A DNA stretch of 64,000 nt from an uncultured Nocardioides sp. (GCA_902805885.1 CADCUM010000088.1:19606-83605), one strand, 5' to 3'. Shown: positions 39,503 through 48,520, counted from the first letter of the stretch. The notes: generated from the sequence alone by a model not told the origin. Numbers and translations: made by a program.

Positions 39503-40792
39503 TCAGACCAGGGCACCGTCCCTGACGGTCACCCGGCCACGGTGGACCGTGTGGACGACCCGCGACGCCAGCCGGCGCCCGTGCCAGGGGTTGTTCCTCG
39601 ACAGGGAGGCCGACTGGTCGCGGTCCACCACAGGCGCGGCCGCCGGGTCGACGAGCACGACGTGTGCCGGCGACCCGACCTCCAGGGGCCGGCCCTGGTC
39701 CTCGAGGCCGGCGATCCGCGCGGGACTGGTCGACATCACGCGCGCGACGTCGGCCCAGGACAGGTCGGGCAGCGCCGTGCGCACGACCCCGAGCGCGGTC
39801 TCAAGTCCGAGCATCCCGAACGCTGCGTCCACGAACGCGTGCTCCTTGTCGTGGCGTGCGTGGGGTGCGTGGTCGGTGGCGACCGCGTCGATCGTGCCGT
39901 CCACCAGCGCCTCGCGGACGGCGTCGACGTCCTCCTGGGGCCGCAGCGGCGGGTTGACCTTGTACGTCGGGTCGTACCCGCCGAGCAGGTCGGTCGTCAG
40001 GAGCAGGTGGTGCGGCGTGACCTCGGCGGTGACGGCCCAGTGCCCGTCCCGCCCGGCCTGCGCACGCGCCCACCTGAGGACCTCCACGGAGCCGGCGGTG
40101 GACACGTGGGCGATGTGGACCCGCGACCGGGTGTGGCGGGCGAGCATCACGTCCCGGGCCACGATCACCTCCTCGGCGATCCCCGGCCAGCCGGGCAGTC
40201 CCAGGCGGCCGGAGACCTCGCCCTCGTGGCAGCAGGAGGCCGGTCCGGCCAGGGCGGGGTCCTGGGCGTGCTGCGACACGACGCCGCCGAACGCCCTGAC
40301 GTACTCCAGCGCCCGACGCATCACCCGGGCGTCGTGGACGCACTTCCCGTCGTCGGAGAAGACCCGCACGCGGGCTCGCGAGCGGTGCATGAGGCCGAGC
40401 TCGGCCAGCTCCTCCCCACCCAGGCCGCGGGTGACGGCCCCGACGGGGTGGACGTCGACGAGACCGGCCTCCCGGCCCAGCTCCCACACCCGGACGGCCG
40501 CCTCCGCGGTGTCGGTGACGGGGGTCGTGTTGGCCATCGCGAGCACGGCCGTGTAGCCGCCCAGGGCTGCGGCCCGCGACCCGCTGAGGATGGTCTCGGC
40601 GTCCTCCCGGCCGGGTTCGCGGAGGTGGGTGTGCAGGTCGACCAGGCCCGGCAGCGCGACGAGGCCGTCGGCGTCGAGGACGTCGTGCCCCGCTGCGGAG
40701 ACGGGCCCGACCTCGCGCACGACGCCGTCCTCCACCAGCAGGTCGGCGGTGCGCTCACCGAGGAGCGAGGCTCCCTTGATCACCAACGACAT
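39503..40792 (-). CDS. pyrC: Dihydroorotase
   Basis: A 429-aa amidohydrolase closing carbamoyl aspartate to dihydroorotate. VDLHTHLREPGREDAETI carries the first metal ligands, ANTTPVTDT the substrate loop, HIAHVST and DAVATDHAPHA later ligands. ATG 40792 forms TGATG with pyrB. Third gene of pyrR-pyrB-pyrC. Confidence 0.97.
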   Translation of the reverse strand: MSLVIKGASLLGERTADLLVEDGVVREVGPVSAAGHDVLDADGLVALPGLVDLHTHLREPGREDAETILSGSRAAALGGYTAVLAMANTTPVTDTAEAAVRVWELGREAGLVDVHPVGAVTRGLGGEELAELGLMHRSRARVRVFSDDGKCVHDARVMRRALEYVRAFGGVVSQHAQDPALAGPASCCHEGEVSGRLGLPGWPGIAEEVIVARDVMLARHTRSRVHIAHVSTAGSVEVLRWARAQAGRDGHWAVTAEVTPHHLLLTTDLLGGYDPTYKVNPPLRPQEDVDAVREALVDGTIDAVATDHAPHARHDKEHAFVDAAFGMLGLETALGVVRTALPDLSWADVARVMSTSPARIAGLEDQGRPLEVGSPAHVVLVDPAAAPVVDRDQSASLSRNNPWHGRRLASRVVHTVHRGRVTVRDGALV

Positions 40793-41718
40793 CAGGCGTC
40801 CTCTCCGGCGAGCAGGTGGTAGAGCACGGCCATCCGCACGGCCAGCCCGCTGGAGACCTGCTCCAGGATCACCGACTGGGCGGCGTCCGCCGCGTCGGCG
40901 GCGATCTCGAGGCCGCGGTTCATCGGCCCGGGGTGGCAGATGGGCACGTCGGGCTTCAGGCGCGCGAGCCGGTCGCGGGTGAGGCCGTAGCCGACGGTGT
41001 ACTCCCGCGCGCTCGGGAAGTAGCCGCCCGCCATCCGCTCCCGCTGGACGCGCAGCATCATGACCGCGTCCGCCTCGGGGAGCACGGCGTCGACGTCGTA
41101 CGACGTCTCGAAGCCGGCCGCGGCCGACCACGTCGCGATGCCGCTCGGCATCAGTGTGGGCGGGGCGACGACGGTGACCCGGGCCCCGAGCCGGGTCAGG
41201 CACAGCACGTTGCTGCGGAAGACGCGGCTGTGGGTCAGGTCGCCGATGATCGCGACGTGCCGGCCCTCGAGCGATCCGAGGCGACGCTGCAGCGTGTAGG
41301 CGTCGAGCAGCGCCTGCGTGGGGTGCTCGTGCATCCCGTCGCCGGCGTTGACCACCGAGGCCTCGACCCACTCGCTGACCTGCTGCGCCGCGCCGCTGGC
41401 GGGGTGGCGGATCACCAGCCCGTCCACACCCATCGCGCAGACGGTGAGCACGGTGTCACGCAGGCTCTCGCCCTTCGACGCGCTCGAGCCCTTCGCGCTG
41501 ATGTTGATGACGTCGGCCGAGAGCCACTTGCCGGCGATCTCGAAGCTCGACCGCGTGCGGGTGGAGTCCTCGAAGAACATGTTGACGACCGTGCGGCCGC
41601 GCAGCGCGGGGAGCTTCTTGACCTCGCGCGACTGCACGTCGTGCATGTCGGCCGCGGTCGTGAAGACCTCCTGGATGGCGTCGGCGGACAGGTCGTCGAT
41701 GGAGAGCAGGTGCTTCAC
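40792..41718 (-). CDS. pyrB: Aspartate carbamoyltransferase catalytic subunit
   Basis: A 308-aa enzyme committing carbamoyl phosphate to pyrimidines. [16 protein letters not shown] and [10 protein letters not shown] bind carbamoyl phosphate; [13 protein letters not shown] is the 80s loop. No pyrI is present, as is usual in actinobacteria. GTG start overlaps the pyrR stop. Confidence 0.98.
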   Translation of the reverse strand: MKHLLSIDDLSADAIQEVFTTAADMHDVQSREVKKLPALRGRTVVNMFFEDSTRTRSSFEIAGKWLSADVINISAKGSSASKGESLRDTVLTVCAMGVDGLVIRHPASGAAQQVSEWVEASVVNAGDGMHEHPTQALLDAYTLQRRLGSLEGRHVAIIGDLTHSRVFRSNVLCLTRLGARVTVVAPPTLMPSGIATWSAAAGFETSYDVDAVLPEADAVMMLRVQRERMAGGYFPSAREYTVGYGLTRDRLARLKPDVPICHPGPMNRGLEIAADAADAAQSVILEQVSSGLAVRMAVLYHLLAGEDA

Positions 41719-42371
41719 GCGATCGTCACCTCGTCCACGCCGTCGATCTCGGTGAGCCGCACGCTCACCCGCTCGGTCCGGGCACTGGGCAGGTTCTTCC
41801 CGACGTGGTCGGCGCGGATCGGCAGCTCGCGGTGCCCGCGGTCGACCAGGACCGCGAGGCGTACGGCGGCCGGCCGCCCGAGGTCGGCCAGGGCGTCGAG
41901 GGCGGCTCGGATGGTCCGGCCGGAGAACAGCACGTCGTCGACCAGGACGACCACCAGGCCGTCGATCCCTCCCGGGGGGAGCGACGTCTTGCGCGACGCC
42001 CGGGTGGGCTGGGACCGCAGGTCGTCGCGGTACATCGTCACGTCCAGCTCCCCCACCGCCAGGGGCGTGCCCTCGACGGCGGCGATCCGCTCCCCCAGCC
42101 GCCGGGCCAGGGGGACCCCCCGGGTGTGGAGCCCGAGGAGCACCAGGTCGTCGGAGCCCTTGTTGCGCTCGAGGATCTCGTGGGAGATGCGGGTCAGCGC
42201 CCGGGAGACGTCACGGGCGTCGAGGACGGTGCGCGGGGCCGGTGGATGGTCGCCGGCATCGCGGGGGGATGCATCGCGGTCGGAAGCATCGCGGTGGGGA
42301 GCGTCGCGGTCGGAAGCATCGCGGTGGGAAGCATCGCGGTGGGAAGCATCATGGACAGGGGCGTCGGACAT
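41715..42371 (-). CDS. pyrR: Pyrimidine operon regulator PyrR with a repetitive N-terminus
   Basis: A 218-aa RNA-binding repressor with a UPRT-like fold: [46 protein letters not shown] loop and the PRPP motif [18 protein letters not shown]. It senses UMP/UTP and binds the pyr leader RNA. About 35 residues before [11 protein letters not shown] are repeats of H/D-R-D-A-S/P, absent from standard PyrR (about 180 aa). ATG 42371 has AAGGAGG 8 nt upstream within the leader hairpin. Confidence 0.95.
   Translation of the reverse strand: MSDAPVHDASHRDASHRDASDRDAPHRDASDRDASPRDAGDHPPAPRTVLDARDVSRALTRISHEILERNKGSDDLVLLGLHTRGVPLARRLGERIAAVEGTPLAVGELDVTMYRDDLRSQPTRASRKTSLPPGGIDGLVVVLVDDVLFSGRTIRAALDALADLGRPAAVRLAVLVDRGHRELPIRADHVGKNLPSARTERVSVRLTEIDGVDEVTIA
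42256..42345 (-). repeat. Six 15-bp tandem units at the 5' end of pyrR
   Basis: Six consecutive units of 15 bp (plus-strand form GCATCGCGGTGGGAA with few changes; 42256-42270 through 42331-42345) and a partial seventh. They encode H/D-R-D-A-S/P, so gain or loss of units keeps the reading frame. Confidence 0.85.
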
Positions 42372-42437
42372 GGCCCGGACCTCCTTCTCCGCCTCACGGG
42401 ACGGCTCGTTAAAGGATGTCGATCGGCGCCGACCCTA
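42372..42437 (-). promoter_or_regulatory. pyrR promoter and PyrR-type leader hairpin
   Basis: Same layout as before carA: -10 TAGGGT (42437-42432), CATCCTTT (42418-42411), loop GTCCCGTGAGGC (42402-42391), Shine-Dalgarno AAGGAGG (42386-42380) paired to CATCCTTT. The spacer to the ATG is 8 nt. Indicates PyrR autoregulation of pyrR-pyrB-pyrC at translation. Confidence 0.82.
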
Positions 42438-42440
42438 CCG

Positions 42441-42611
42441 TGCCGACCGGGCACGTCGTTCCCACTGACAGCGCCGACCGGGCACGTCGTTCCCACTGAG
42501 ACGAACCAAGTGCCCGGTCGGCACGGTGAGAACGAACCAAGTGCCCGGTCGGCACGGTGAGAACGAACCAAGTGCCCGGTCGGCAGGGTTGGGAACGAAC
42601 GAGGTGCCCGG
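42441..42611. repeat. Cluster of six 31-bp repeats in two orientations
   Basis: Copies begin near 42442, 42473 (one orientation) and 42501, 42532, 42563, 42595 (the other). The shared core is the palindrome GTGCCCGGTCGGCAC, flanked by a GGGAACGA/GAACGAACCA arm. The spacing is 31 or 32 bp. The last copy overlaps the stop codon of the thiolase gene; the first touches the pyrR promoter. Copies facing each other can form a 12-bp or longer hairpin. Confidence 0.85.
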
Positions 42612-43892
42612 TCAGCGCTCCAGGATGGCGACGACGCCCTGGCCGCCCGCCGCACAGATCGAGATGAGCGCGCGACCCGAGCCCTTCTGGGCGAGCAGCT
42701 TCGCGGCGACCGGGATGATCCGGCCCCCCGTGGCGGCGAACGGGTGGGCGGCGGCGAGCGAGGAGCCGTTGACGTTGAGCTTGTCGCGGTCGATCGCCCC
42801 CAGCGGCGCGTCGAGGCCCAGCCGCTCCTTGCAGAACACCGGGTCCTCCCAGGCGGCCAGGGTGGCGAGCACCTGCGAGGCGAACGCCTCGTGGATCTCG
42901 TAGTAGTCGAAGTCCTGCAGGGTCAGGCCGTTGCGCTCCAGCATCCGGGGCACGGCGTACGCCGGCGCCATGAGCAGGCCCTCGTGGCCGGTGACGTAGT
43001 CGGCCGCTGCGGTCTCGGCGTCGACGAGGTGGGCCAGCACGGGGAGCCCGCGCTCCTCGGCCCACTCGTCGGAGGAGAGCAGCACGACCGAGGCGCCGTC
43101 GCTGAGCGGCGTGCTGTTGCCGGCGGTCATGGTCGCGGCCTCGCCCTTGCCGAAGACCGGCTTGAGCGTGGCCAGCTTCTCCACCGACGAGTCGGGACGG
43201 AGGTTGTTGTCGCGCTCCACGCCCCGGAACGGCGTCACGAGGTCGTCGTGGAAGCCCTCGTCGTACGACCGCGCGAGGTTGTGGTGGGAGCGCGCGGCGA
43301 GCTCGTCCTGCGCCTCCCGGCTGATCCGCCACTCCAGCGCCGTGAGGGCGGCGTGCTCGCCCATCGACATCCGGGTGCGGGGCTCGGAGTTCTGGGGGAT
43401 CTCGAGACCGATGTCGCCGGGCCGGATCGCACCGAGCGCCTTGAGGCGGCTCGGGGTGTCCTTCGCGGCGTTGACCTTCATCAGCTTCTTCCGCAGCCGG
43501 TCGCTGATCGCGACAGGGGCGTCCGACGTGGTGTCCGTGCCGCCGGCGACGCCGGAGTCGATGATGCCGAGGGCGATCTTGTTCGCCACCTGGATGGCCG
43601 CCTGCAGACCGGTGCCGCAGGCCTGCTGGAGGTCCACCGCCGGCGTCTCCGCGGCGAGCCTGCTGCCCAGGACGCACTCGCGCGAGAGGTTGAAGTCGCG
43701 GGCGTGCTTGAGCACGGCCCCGGCGACCACCTCGCCGAGGCGCTCCCCCTGGAGGTCGAACCGGTCGGCCAGGCCGTCGAGGGCGGCGGTGAGCATCTCC
43801 TGGTTGGACACGCCGGCGTAGACGGTGTTGGACCGGGCGAACGGGATGCGGTTGCCGCCGAGGACGGCGACTGGACGGGTCGAGGCCTGCAT
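42612..43892 (-). CDS. Acetyl-CoA acyltransferase (FadA2-like thiolase)
   Basis: A 426-aa thiolase. The acylated Cys is in QQACGTGLQAAIQVAN; EIHEAFASQVLATLA carries the His-containing motif and ICAAGGQGVVAIL the C-terminal Cys/Gly motif. Divergent from fabG4 and htdX homologues, the order known from Mycobacterium tuberculosis (htdX-fabG4-fadA2), which suggests beta-oxidation or fatty-acid remodelling. AGGAG precedes ATG 43892. Downstream lies the 31-bp repeat cluster. Confidence 0.9.
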   Translation of the reverse strand: MQASTRPVAVLGGNRIPFARSNTVYAGVSNQEMLTAALDGLADRFDLQGERLGEVVAGAVLKHARDFNLSRECVLGSRLAAETPAVDLQQACGTGLQAAIQVANKIALGIIDSGVAGGTDTTSDAPVAISDRLRKKLMKVNAAKDTPSRLKALGAIRPGDIGLEIPQNSEPRTRMSMGEHAALTALEWRISREAQDELAARSHHNLARSYDEGFHDDLVTPFRGVERDNNLRPDSSVEKLATLKPVFGKGEAATMTAGNSTPLSDGASVVLLSSDEWAEERGLPVLAHLVDAETAAADYVTGHEGLLMAPAYAVPRMLERNGLTLQDFDYYEIHEAFASQVLATLAAWEDPVFCKERLGLDAPLGAIDRDKLNVNGSSLAAAHPFAATGGRIIPVAAKLLAQKGSGRALISICAAGGQGVVAILER

Positions 43893-44055
43893 GGCGGTGG
43901 CTCCTGCGGGTCGGGGATCGGCGATCGTGGCTCCTATCCTTGCCGGTGCGGGGTGTGCGGCCAATCGACTGAGGGGCACGTCACGAAATGTGGACTCCCA
44001 GTTGCACACCTAGTTACATGTCGGCACCACCACCACCGTCGGAGGATTCCCGTCC

Positions 44056-45393
44056 ATGAGCGACCGCTACCAGGGTTTCGTGTCCACCCCGATCGGCAAG
44101 CTGCTGGTCAAGAACCTCGGCCTGCCCAGCCCGACCCCGCTCGAGCGCTGGCGCGAGGGGGCGCCCCTCGTCGACGGTCCCGTCGTGCTCGGCGGCCACG
44201 GTCGGCTCGCAGCATCGCTGCGGGGCGTCCTCGACGGTCTCGACGTCGACTCGCGGACCGACCTGCCCGAGGGCGAGCGCGCCAAGGCCCTCGTCTTCGA
44301 CGCCACCGCGATCACGGACTCGGCCGGACTGGTCGCCCTCCAGCAGTTCTTCACGCCGCTGATGCGGCGCCTGCGCACCTGCCCCCGCCTGGTGGTCCTC
44401 GGCACGCCCCCCGAGCAGGTGGCCGGCTCGGAGCGGGTGGCGCAGCGCGCCCTCGAGGGCTTCACGCGCTCGCTGGCCAAGGAGGTCGGCCGTGGCGGCA
44501 CCGCCCAGCTGGTCCACGTCTCCCCGGACGCCACCGACGACGCGATCGCCTCCACGCTCGCGTTCCTGCTGTCGCCGAAGTCGGCGTACGTCTCCGGCCA
44601 GGTCGTGCGGATCGGCACGCACGGCGCGACCACCGCGGACCCCGTCACCGACTGGGCCCGACCGCTGGAGGGCAAGGTCGCCCTGGTCACCGGAGCCAGC
44701 CGCGGCATCGGCGAGGAGATCGCTCGCGTGCTCCACCGCGACGGGGCCACGGTCGTCGGCCTCGACGTCCCCCAGGCGGCCAGCGAGCTCCAGGCCCTGG
44801 TGCGTGAGCTCGACGGGGACCACCTCGTCCTCGACATCACCGCCAAGGACGCCCCGCAGCGGATCGCCCACCACCTCCGCGAGCACCACGGCGGCGTCGA
44901 CGTCGTCGTCCACAACGCCGGGATCACCCGCGACCGCCGGCTGGCCAACATGGCCGACGACCGGTGGAGCAGCGTCGTCGCGGTCAACCTCTCCGCACCC
45001 GAGCGCATCACCCGGGAGCTCCTCGACCAGGGCGTCGTCAACCCGGGCGGCCGGATCGTCGGTGTGGCCTCGATCGCCGGCATCGCCGGCAACGTCGGCC
45101 AGACCAACTACGCCGCCTCCAAGGCTGGCGTCATCGGGCTGGTCGAGAGCCTGCGCGACGACCTGTCGGACGGGATCACGGTCAACGCCGTCGCCCCGGG
45201 CTTCATCATCACGCAGATGACGGCCGCAGTGCCGTTCGCGACCCGCGAGGTGGGCCAGCGGCTGAACTCGCTGTCGCAGGGCGGACTGCCGGTCGACGTC
45301 GCCGAGACGATCGCGTGGTTCGCGAGCCCCGGGTCGGGGGCGGTCAACGGCAACGTCGTCCGCGTGTGCGGCCAGATGATGCTGGGAGCCTGA
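44056..45393 (+). CDS. High-molecular-weight 3-oxoacyl reductase (FabG4-like SDR)
   Basis: A 445-aa short-chain dehydrogenase with an extra N-terminal flavodoxin-like domain (about residues 1-200), as in mycobacterial FabG4. The C-terminal Rossmann domain has ALVTGASRGIGEEIARVL, HNAGITRDR, and NYAASKAG with catalytic Tyr and Lys. It reduces 3-oxoacyl thioesters with NADH in FabG4. GGAGG upstream. The next gene starts 1 bp after its stop. Confidence 0.9.
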   Translation: MSDRYQGFVSTPIGKLLVKNLGLPSPTPLERWREGAPLVDGPVVLGGHGRLAASLRGVLDGLDVDSRTDLPEGERAKALVFDATAITDSAGLVALQQFFTPLMRRLRTCPRLVVLGTPPEQVAGSERVAQRALEGFTRSLAKEVGRGGTAQLVHVSPDATDDAIASTLAFLLSPKSAYVSGQVVRIGTHGATTADPVTDWARPLEGKVALVTGASRGIGEEIARVLHRDGATVVGLDVPQAASELQALVRELDGDHLVLDITAKDAPQRIAHHLREHHGGVDVVVHNAGITRDRRLANMADDRWSSVVAVNLSAPERITRELLDQGVVNPGGRIVGVASIAGIAGNVGQTNYAASKAGVIGLVESLRDDLSDGITVNAVAPGFIITQMTAAVPFATREVGQRLNSLSQGGLPVDVAETIAWFASPGSGAVNGNVVRVCGQMMLGA

Positions 45394-45394
45394 C

Positions 45395-46240
45395 GTGGAC
45401 GGGGTGCGCAGCCTCGTACGAGCGGCCCTGCCCGCCGTACCGGTCGTGAACCTGCTCCCCGGGATCCGCAAGACCGGTGAGCCGCTGGCCGGCCTGGCCC
45501 ACGAGCGCACCGCCGAGGTCCGCCGCGAGCACGTCGACCGCTACGCCGCCGTGTGCGGGTTCCCCCGCAAGGACACCGTCCCGCTCACCTATCCCCACCT
45601 GCTGGCGTTCCCCCTCCACATGGCGATCATGGCCGAGCCGGCGTTCCCGTGGCCGGCGGTCGGGATGGTGCACCTGGAGAACGTCGTCACCAGGCACCGC
45701 CCGGTCCGCGTCGGGGAGCGGCTCGACCTGCGCGTCGGTGTCGACGCGCCACGGGCGCACCCCCGCGGGGCGCTCGTGGACTTCGGTGCCAGTGCGTTCG
45801 CCGGCGACGAGCTCGTGTGGGAGTCCACGTCGACCTACCTGCGCCGGGGCGCGTCCGCCGACGGCGAGCCCGGGGACTCGCTCGCCCTGCCGCCCGCGCC
45901 GGAGGGCGGCCTGCAGTGGCACCTCCCCGGTGACCTCGGTCGGCGCTACGCCGCGGCCTCGGGCGACCACAACCCGATCCACCTGCACCCCCTGACGGCC
46001 CGGGCCTTCGGCTTCCCCCGGCAGATCGCGCACGGCATGTGGAGCCTGGCCCGGTGCGTCGCGGCGCTGGAGAACCGCCTGCCAGATGCGGTGACGGTCG
46101 GGGCGGCGTTCCGCAAGCCGATCCTGCTGCCGGGGACGGTCGCGTTCGGCCACGCGGTCGACGGCGACTCCCACTCCTTCGGCCTGACGCGTCCCGAGGA
46201 CGGTGCCGCGCACCTGGTCGGGCAGGCCCGCCCGCTGTGA
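45395..46240 (+). CDS. HtdX-like MaoC (R)-hydratase
   Basis: A 281-aa double hot-dog dehydratase. The C-terminal hydratase motif YAAASGDHNPIHLHPLTAR holds the catalytic Asp and His, and the N-terminal half (FPLHMAIMAEPAFPWPAVGMVH) is the degenerate hot-dog. Adjacent to the FabG4 homologue, so the pair may run dehydration and reduction of 3-hydroxyacyl thioesters. GTG start. Confidence 0.9.
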   Translation: MDGVRSLVRAALPAVPVVNLLPGIRKTGEPLAGLAHERTAEVRREHVDRYAAVCGFPRKDTVPLTYPHLLAFPLHMAIMAEPAFPWPAVGMVHLENVVTRHRPVRVGERLDLRVGVDAPRAHPRGALVDFGASAFAGDELVWESTSTYLRRGASADGEPGDSLALPPAPEGGLQWHLPGDLGRRYAAASGDHNPIHLHPLTARAFGFPRQIAHGMWSLARCVAALENRLPDAVTVGAAFRKPILLPGTVAFGHAVDGDSHSFGLTRPEDGAAHLVGQARPL

Positions 46241-46296
46241 GGTTCGTGGGCGTGTCGCACTGTTCTGGTGGGTCGCAACACCCTGGACCGTAGCGA

Positions 46297-46316
46297 TCAC
46301 CCGGTCAGCCGGGTGA
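46297..46316. terminator. Hairpin between convergent htdX-like and M23 genes
   Basis: TCACCCGG and CCGGGTGA make an 8-bp stem with loop TCAG. It lies between the two 3' ends and could serve both directions. No T-tract. Confidence 0.4.
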
Positions 46317-46332
46317 CCGACCGGGCCCGGCG

Positions 46333-47541
46333 TCAGCCGCGCGGGCGGCCGAACCGGACGGTGCGGACGACCGGCCGGGTGCCGGTCGGCACCGTGACGG
46401 CCTGGGAGAACGTGCCGGTCGCCGGTGACCACACACCGAGGTCGCTGACGCCGTTGCCGTCCCAGTCACCGACGACCGGGAGGTCCCCGGCGACGCCGAG
46501 CTGACGCACCTCCAGCACCGCGAGGCCGTCGGCGCCGACCGTGCGGAGGGTGAACACCGCGGTCGCCTGGTCGAACACGCCGAGGTCGGTGCGACCGTCG
46601 CCGTTCCAGTCGCCCGTCACGGGCAGGTCGTCCGCATCGCCCAGCCAGACCGGAGACGTGGAGCCGTCGGGCATCCGCGGCCAGAAGGTCCCGCCGGCCG
46701 AGCGTCGTACGCCGATGTCGGTGACGCCGTTGCCGTCCCAGTCGCCGCTCACGGGCTGGTCGGAGGGGACACCGAACCGGACCCGGGTGACCTGTCCCGG
46801 CCCCAGGCGCAGCTTGAAGAGGCTGCGACGGGGGGTGCGGACACCCACGTCGACCTGGCCGTCGCCGTTCCAGTCCCCGAGCAGCGGCTCGTCCGAGGCC
46901 CGGCCGAACGGCACCGCGATCGGAGCGGCCCCGGGCTGGGCCACCAGGAACGTGGACCTCCGGCCCCGGCGGAACACCGCGACCTCCGCGCGCCGGTCGC
47001 CGACGAAGTTGCCGGCGAGCGGGACGTCGAGGCAGTTCTGCGAGGTGATGGCGCCGTAGCCGTACGGGGTCCCGGCGAACCAGGGACTCACCACCGACCG
47101 TCCGACCTTCTCCTCGAAGTGCAGGTGGGAGCCGCGGGAGTTGCCCGTGTCGCCGACGGTGCCGAGCATCGTGCCCTGGTCGACGCGCTGACCCACGGCG
47201 ACGGTGACGCTCGCCAGGTGGGCGTAGAGGGAGGACTCCTCGTTGCCGTGGTCGACGACGACCCACAGCCCGTAGCCGCCTCGAGCCGTCGAGTACGCCG
47301 TCGTCACCACGCCGGGAGCGGCCGCGACCACGGGTGCGCCGAGGTCGGGGTTCCGGTTGAAGTCGATCGCCTTCGTGCTGGGGCTGTGACCGGCTCGCGT
47401 GGACCCGGTCCACGTCTCGCCGCACGGGAACGGCACCTGGTACGGCGTCGACGGCGCGGCCCAGGCGGGCAGCGTCGAGGCGGTCACCGCCAGGCAGGCG
47501 GCGCCGGAGACGGCGGCCAGGAACGGGGTACGGGTGCGCAC
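46333..47541 (-). CDS. Secreted M23-type peptidase with C-terminal FG-GAP/VCBS repeats
   Basis: A 402-aa exported protein: signal peptide to about residue 29 (LPAWA-AP), an M23 LytM domain (VVVDHGN, LYAHLASV, GSHLHFEE with His139 and His141) and about five repeats of GDWNGDGxxDxGV in the second half, which form a beta-propeller or calcium-binding array. The first metal motif is unusual: Asp60 lies in STKAIDFN with Thr56 at the normal His position and His52 four residues earlier. It may still be a peptidoglycan hydrolase. GTG start with GAGGA upstream. Confidence 0.85.
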   Translation of the reverse strand: MRTRTPFLAAVSGAACLAVTASTLPAWAAPSTPYQVPFPCGETWTGSTRAGHSPSTKAIDFNRNPDLGAPVVAAAPGVVTTAYSTARGGYGLWVVVDHGNEESSLYAHLASVTVAVGQRVDQGTMLGTVGDTGNSRGSHLHFEEKVGRSVVSPWFAGTPYGYGAITSQNCLDVPLAGNFVGDRRAEVAVFRRGRRSTFLVAQPGAAPIAVPFGRASDEPLLGDWNGDGQVDVGVRTPRRSLFKLRLGPGQVTRVRFGVPSDQPVSGDWDGNGVTDIGVRRSAGGTFWPRMPDGSTSPVWLGDADDLPVTGDWNGDGRTDLGVFDQATAVFTLRTVGADGLAVLEVRQLGVAGDLPVVGDWDGNGVSDLGVWSPATGTFSQAVTVPTGTRPVVRTVRFGRPRG

Positions 47542-47653
47542 GAAGGGTCCTCGTCACGGGAGGGCTCAGGCGTCACAGACGCCACAGAAGTGCTCACCGT
47601 AGCCACATGCGACACGCCAGTCACGAAATGCCGAGAACTACAACGGTGTAATG

Positions 47654-48520
47654 CTATGGGCGGTCGTCGCGCACCCGGATGAGGCCCTCCTGCGCGACCG
47701 TGGCCACCAGCTCGCCCCCCTGGCTGAACACCCGTGCCGTCGCCAGGCCCCGACCGCCGCCGGCGAACGGCGCGACCTGGTCGTAGAGCCACCACTCGTC
47801 CGCCCGGAACGGGCGATGGAACCAGATGGCGTGGTCGAGGGAGGCCGGCATCAGCCGGGGCGAGGCGAGGGTGATGCCGTGCGGCACGAGCGCGGCGCCC
47901 AGCAGCGTCAGGTCGCTGGCGTAGGTGAACGCCGCCGCCTGCAGCGTCGGCTCGTCCGCGAGCGTGCCGTCCACGCGGATCCACAGCCGCGAGCGGGCCG
48001 GGTGCGCCGGGTCGTCCGGCAGTCCCATGCCCGAGACGCCGACGTAGCGCACGTCGAGGGCCGACCACTCCCGCTCCCACTGCTCCGCGGCCTCGGGGCC
48101 GCGCTGGCGCGCCAGCTCGACCAGCGGCAGGCCCTCCTCGGGCGGGACCACCTCGGGCATGGCGTCCTGGTGCTCCAGGCCCTGCTCGGGCCGCTGGAAG
48201 CTGGCCGTCATGTAGAAGATCGGACGGCCGTGCTGACGCGCCGCGACGCGCCGGGTGGCGAAGCTGCGGCCGTCGCGGATGCGCTCGACGTCGTAGACGA
48301 TGGGTACGGCGGTGTCGCCGGGCCGCAGGAAGTAGGAGTGCAACGAGTGCAGGCGGAGCTCGGGGTCGACGCTCCGGGTCGCCGCCACCACGGACTGGGC
48401 GGCGACCTGCCCGCCGAACACCCGCTGCCGCTCGGTCCTCGCCTGCGAGCCGCGGTAGAGGTCCACCTCGAGCTGCTCGAGCTCGAGGAGGCCGGCGAGC
48501 TCCTGCGCGCTGCCCGCCAT
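47654..48520 (-). CDS. tesB: Acyl-CoA thioesterase II
   Basis: A 288-aa double hot-dog thioesterase releasing fatty acids from CoA. VFGGQVAAQSVVAATRSVD, HSLHSYFLRPGD, RDGRSFATRRVAARQHGRPIF-type and MPASLDHAIWFHRPFRADEW motifs (Asp, Gln and Thr/Ser active-site set). TGATG overlap with the PAC2 gene. Confidence 0.94.
   Translation of the reverse strand: MAGSAQELAGLLELEQLEVDLYRGSQARTERQRVFGGQVAAQSVVAATRSVDPELRLHSLHSYFLRPGDTAVPIVYDVERIRDGRSFATRRVAARQHGRPIFYMTASFQRPEQGLEHQDAMPEVVPPEEGLPLVELARQRGPEAAEQWEREWSALDVRYVGVSGMGLPDDPAHPARSRLWIRVDGTLADEPTLQAAAFTYASDLTLLGAALVPHGITLASPRLMPASLDHAIWFHRPFRADEWWLYDQVAPFAGGGRGLATARVFSQGGELVATVAQEGLIRVRDDRP

Noticed and set aside
42256..42345. CRISPR-like array in pyrR
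   Set aside because: The repeats are directly adjacent 15-bp units without unique spacers and code in frame.
42441..42611. CRISPR array at the 31-bp repeats
   Set aside because: No spacers of constant length, both orientations present, and only six short copies.
47542..47653. Possible cyclic-di-AMP riboswitch before the M23 gene
   Set aside because: Such elements often precede wall hydrolases in actinobacteria, but this 112-nt gap is too short and lacks their core sequences.
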